Program-made: the position numbers and the translations under genes
Shown: positions 61,431 to 64,000 of the stretch, one piece after another
Layout: each line of letters begins with the position of its first letter
Position numbering within the stretch: position 1 is the first letter of the stretch
Source: CAZUGA01 sp964619885
Lineage (GTDB): Bacteria; Pseudomonadota; Gammaproteobacteria; Methylococcales; UBA1147
DNA: 64,000 nucleotides
NCBI GenBank assembly: GCA_964619885.1
Contig: CAZUGA010000014.1
Span: 1-64,000, forward strand
Direction of reading: 5' to 3'
Notes under the pieces: model-generated
Seen by the model: the letters and a program-made list of their open reading frames with translations, nothing else
The model's database searches: none
What the model was told of the DNA's origin: nothing

Positions 61431-63842
61431 ATGTATTGCACCCATTTCGGATTTCGTGAAGACCCGTTCGGTTCAAACGGTACACTCGGTTGCCCTTATC
61501 CACACTCAAACTACCAGAAAGTTTTGAGCGGACTACACGATTACGTAAACAATAATACCGGCGTATTGCTCTTGCTTGGGCCCTTGGGTATAGGCAAATC
61601 AACCCTACTCCAAGGTGTGAGCGATGAGCGGAAAAATTACCCTAAAAACCCAAGATTCAAAGATCTGAGTTCATATGGGCAATTATCGATAACTGCGCGC
61701 GATTATGCGATCACTGGTTTAGTTACCCAACTCCATGAGCGTAAATTTGATCTGAGCAAACAATTCGATAAAACGATTTTTCTATTGGACCACGCGGACA
61801 ACGTAAACAATGATTTTTTTAAAACGCTACTCAATGAGGTCAAAATAAACAACACCCATAATCATCCAATGCTATTAATCGTAATTGGAACTTCCCGCTT
61901 GGAAACACGCCTTCAGTCAACTGAATTCGAGACATTCCGAAGTCTGCTCAATGAAACTTTACGACTGAACCGTCTCGGTGCGAATGACGTCAAGAACTAC
62001 ATTCTGCATCGGCTCAATTATGCCGAATATTCTGGCGCTCAGCTATTCAACGAAGGGGCCGTACAACGCATAGCAGAGCTCAGCGATGGCATCCCGCGGA
62101 GTATCAATACTTTATGCGGCAGCAGTTTACTGCTTGCCAGTCTAGATCAATACCGGTTTATCGACGAAGCAACGGTAAATAGCGCGGCCGATCACTGCTT
62201 TTTAGAAAGAAAGACCCCGGCGACCAAAGACGTTGCGTCGTCCAATGCTAGTGGAAAAAACATAGATGATACCGAAAGTCGATCCGACCAAACAAACACG
62301 GTTCGAGCCCAATCGTTGCAACAAATCGTGACAATGTTGAATCAATCCGTAAATTCGGGCAACTGGAATGAAACTCATCGGTCACCCGAGCAGGTCAGTC
62401 GATCAAAAACCAATACTTTAGATTACGCGTCGCAACCTTGCGATTCGCAAAATACAAATACCGAAGAGCTGGATCCGGTGCAACTACAATTGGTCGCCGA
62501 TTCGCCAATACTACCGATGAAAGATGTGATAACCGCTTCAACCAGAGAAGATTCACGTCCGAAGCTGAAACCCATCGAACATTTTGATATTTCGTTACCT
62601 GATGCCTCCGATAATCCTATTGACCATGCACCATTCAATTCGGCTGCTGGCCTTGTTTGTGCAATTGTCATTTTGATGATTTCATTAATCACTTGGATTC
62701 TGCCGCTAAACTCTACAAATATAAAGCAATATAAACTCTCCAACGTAAAAACCGAATCAAATTCGGCTGACGATTCATTTAATCTTTTGCCCTATTCAAA
62801 AAATTTGGACGCCGGCAATCGCAGCTCATCCCTACAACCAATAAGAGAAACCAGCAAAGTCAAAAACGATCCAGAAACAAACGGAGAATTACCCTCCGTC
62901 TCCTCTGTTCTCGCTGTTTCTGATCGTATCAATAAATTCAATTCTCTCCGAATTGAGCCATTGGAATCCTCAGCACAATCAGCGAATACGGGTTTATCCA
63001 CACCAGCGTTTATTAATAACCCCGCAGTAAGAAACGCAAATAAACTGACGAATTCGGACAAAAAAACAAGTCAAAAAACCAGAGAATTGTTATCAACAGC
63101 GCAATCGGACCTTATCGAAAAACAATTAAGACATTCTCAAAACAATGTCACCGATACGGTCGCTCAGCACGCACCAGAAACGCATAAGAACAAAGCACCG
63201 CCAACCAATATCCGACGACACCAACCCGCTTCAAAAAATCGGCTCGAGGCGATCAATGTACCAACAGATAAAATAACAAATTTTGAAATTCTGGCTGATA
63301 AGCAGGAACATGCCGCACGAACCAGGGCATCGGCTCGATACCGACTTACGCAAAAGGGCGTTCCTTATGATTTTCACAATTTCATCGCTTCCGCTGAGGA
63401 AGGAAATGAGGAAATCGTGAGGTTATTTTTGGATGCTAATATGCCTGTTGACGCACAGGATCAACTAAACAAAAATACAGCATTGATTGGAGCAGCGTCG
63501 CATGGACACGTAAATGCTGTTGCGGCGATTCTTACGAAAAAACCTGCAATCGATCGTCAAAATAGGCGCGGCCGAACTGCGCTAATGAATGCTGCCGCCA
63601 ACGGGCACTATGCAATTTCTAACAATCTTCTTGACCACGGCGCCGATGTATATATCAAAGACACCAACGGTTGGAATGCATTGATGCACGCGGTGGACAA
63701 GAACCAAATCGCGATTGTAAAAACGTTGGTCGCGCAAATGACCAATAAGAACACCAAAGATGGCACCGGTAAAACCGCATTATCTATCGCAAAACTCCAC
63801 GGACACGAAGAAATTATCGCGCTGCTACAACCCAACCTTTGA
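61431..63842 (+). CDS. ExeA-like AAA ATPase with C-terminal ankyrin repeats
   Basis: 803 residues. An ExeA-type ATPase domain fills about 1-265, with FGFREDPF, Walker A GPLGIGKST at 50-58 and a Walker B-like FLLDHAD in which His121 stands where the catalytic Glu is usual. A low-complexity, Ser/Asn-rich stretch follows, one membrane helix lies at about 404-425, another low-complexity linker follows, and about four ankyrin repeats fill 645-800. ExeA itself has a periplasmic peptidoglycan-binding domain after the helix; here the ankyrin block takes that place and should be periplasmic. AAGGA stands about seven nt before the ATG. Role in type II secretion or envelope assembly is inferred. Confidence 0.8.
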   Translation: MYCTHFGFREDPFGSNGTLGCPYPHSNYQKVLSGLHDYVNNNTGVLLLLGPLGIGKSTLLQGVSDERKNYPKNPRFKDLSSYGQLSITARDYAITGLVTQLHERKFDLSKQFDKTIFLLDHADNVNNDFFKTLLNEVKINNTHNHPMLLIVIGTSRLETRLQSTEFETFRSLLNETLRLNRLGANDVKNYILHRLNYAEYSGAQLFNEGAVQRIAELSDGIPRSINTLCGSSLLLASLDQYRFIDEATVNSAADHCFLERKTPATKDVASSNASGKNIDDTESRSDQTNTVRAQSLQQIVTMLNQSVNSGNWNETHRSPEQVSRSKTNTLDYASQPCDSQNTNTEELDPVQLQLVADSPILPMKDVITASTREDSRPKLKPIEHFDISLPDASDNPIDHAPFNSAAGLVCAIVILMISLITWILPLNSTNIKQYKLSNVKTESNSADDSFNLLPYSKNLDAGNRSSSLQPIRETSKVKNDPETNGELPSVSSVLAVSDRINKFNSLRIEPLESSAQSANTGLSTPAFINNPAVRNANKLTNSDKKTSQKTRELLSTAQSDLIEKQLRHSQNNVTDTVAQHAPETHKNKAPPTNIRRHQPASKNRLEAINVPTDKITNFEILADKQEHAARTRASARYRLTQKGVPYDFHNFIASAEEGNEEIVRLFLDANMPVDAQDQLNKNTALIGAASHGHVNAVAAILTKKPAIDRQNRRGRTALMNAAANGHYAISNNLLDHGADVYIKDTNGWNALMHAVDKNQIAIVKTLVAQMTNKNTKDGTGKTALSIAKLHGHEEIIALLQPNL

Positions 63843-64000
63843 ATACGAAAAGTTATGCTATCTCCTTACGTACAATACCGCCCGCGATCACCAATATTTG
63901 GCAGTTCTAGATTCTAGTGGGTCCCGCACATCTATCCTTTTGAAGGTCGATGTAAATTTTCTCCACCACCTAATTGCGCGGTACGTAGATCGAAAAATTG

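Overview
The window looks like chromosomal DNA of a gammaproteobacterium of moderate GC content. The hisB-hisH-hisA-hisF-hisI-hisE-tatA-tatB-tatC order is the arrangement known from Pseudomonas-like gammaproteobacteria, and typA, gloB, an OmpA-type lipoprotein and an ExeA-like ATPase fit a Gram-negative. The genus cannot be named from the sequence. No rRNA, tRNA, insertion sequence, phage gene or CRISPR array was seen.

Left end (220-17183, all minus strand, transcribed right to left): two overlapping HDOD-domain genes behind a promoter region with three GTTAAC boxes. Next comes a tight three-gene set: a GAF-GAF-membrane-HlyD protein, a membrane M50 metalloprotease with a PqqD-like N-terminus, and a 3904-residue surface protein. 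The giant protein carries an N-terminal LEPRQLFS motif, DUF4347, LamG, beta-helix and cadherin-like parts, ten exactly 288-bp repeats and a hydrophobic C-terminus. This is the best candidate for a poorly described system: apparent dedicated export or maturation of one giant protein without an adjacent ABC transporter or TolC.

17444-22105 (minus): a transglutaminase-like membrane protein, a gamma-glutamyltransferase homologue without a visible signal peptide, an aldo/keto reductase and glyoxalase II. Two of these suggest thiol or gamma-glutamyl metabolism.

22165-52743: a large surface-polysaccharide locus. The core is a Wzm/Wzt ABC transporter whose Wzt has a C-terminal extension, which indicates ABC-dependent O-antigen-type export. 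Around it lie about ten glycosyltransferases, seven methyltransferase-like genes, two hexapeptide acyltransferases, a cupin-aminotransferase-methyltransferase trio with 4-bp overlaps, an AsnB-type amidotransferase and an SDR epimerase. The right edge changes strand and ends in a plus-strand carbamoyltransferase-SxtJ-DUF5989 module; its last gene is only 50 codons.

52882-60522 (minus): tatCBA, hisEIFAHB, then typA. Between hisB and typA lies a plus-strand candidate small RNA with six GGA motifs in 48 nt followed by a strong intrinsic terminator, like an RsmY/RsmZ/CsrB-type decoy of CsrA.

60754-63842 (plus): an OmpA-domain lipoprotein and an ExeA-like ATPase in which a periplasmic ankyrin domain takes the place where ExeA has its peptidoglycan-binding domain.
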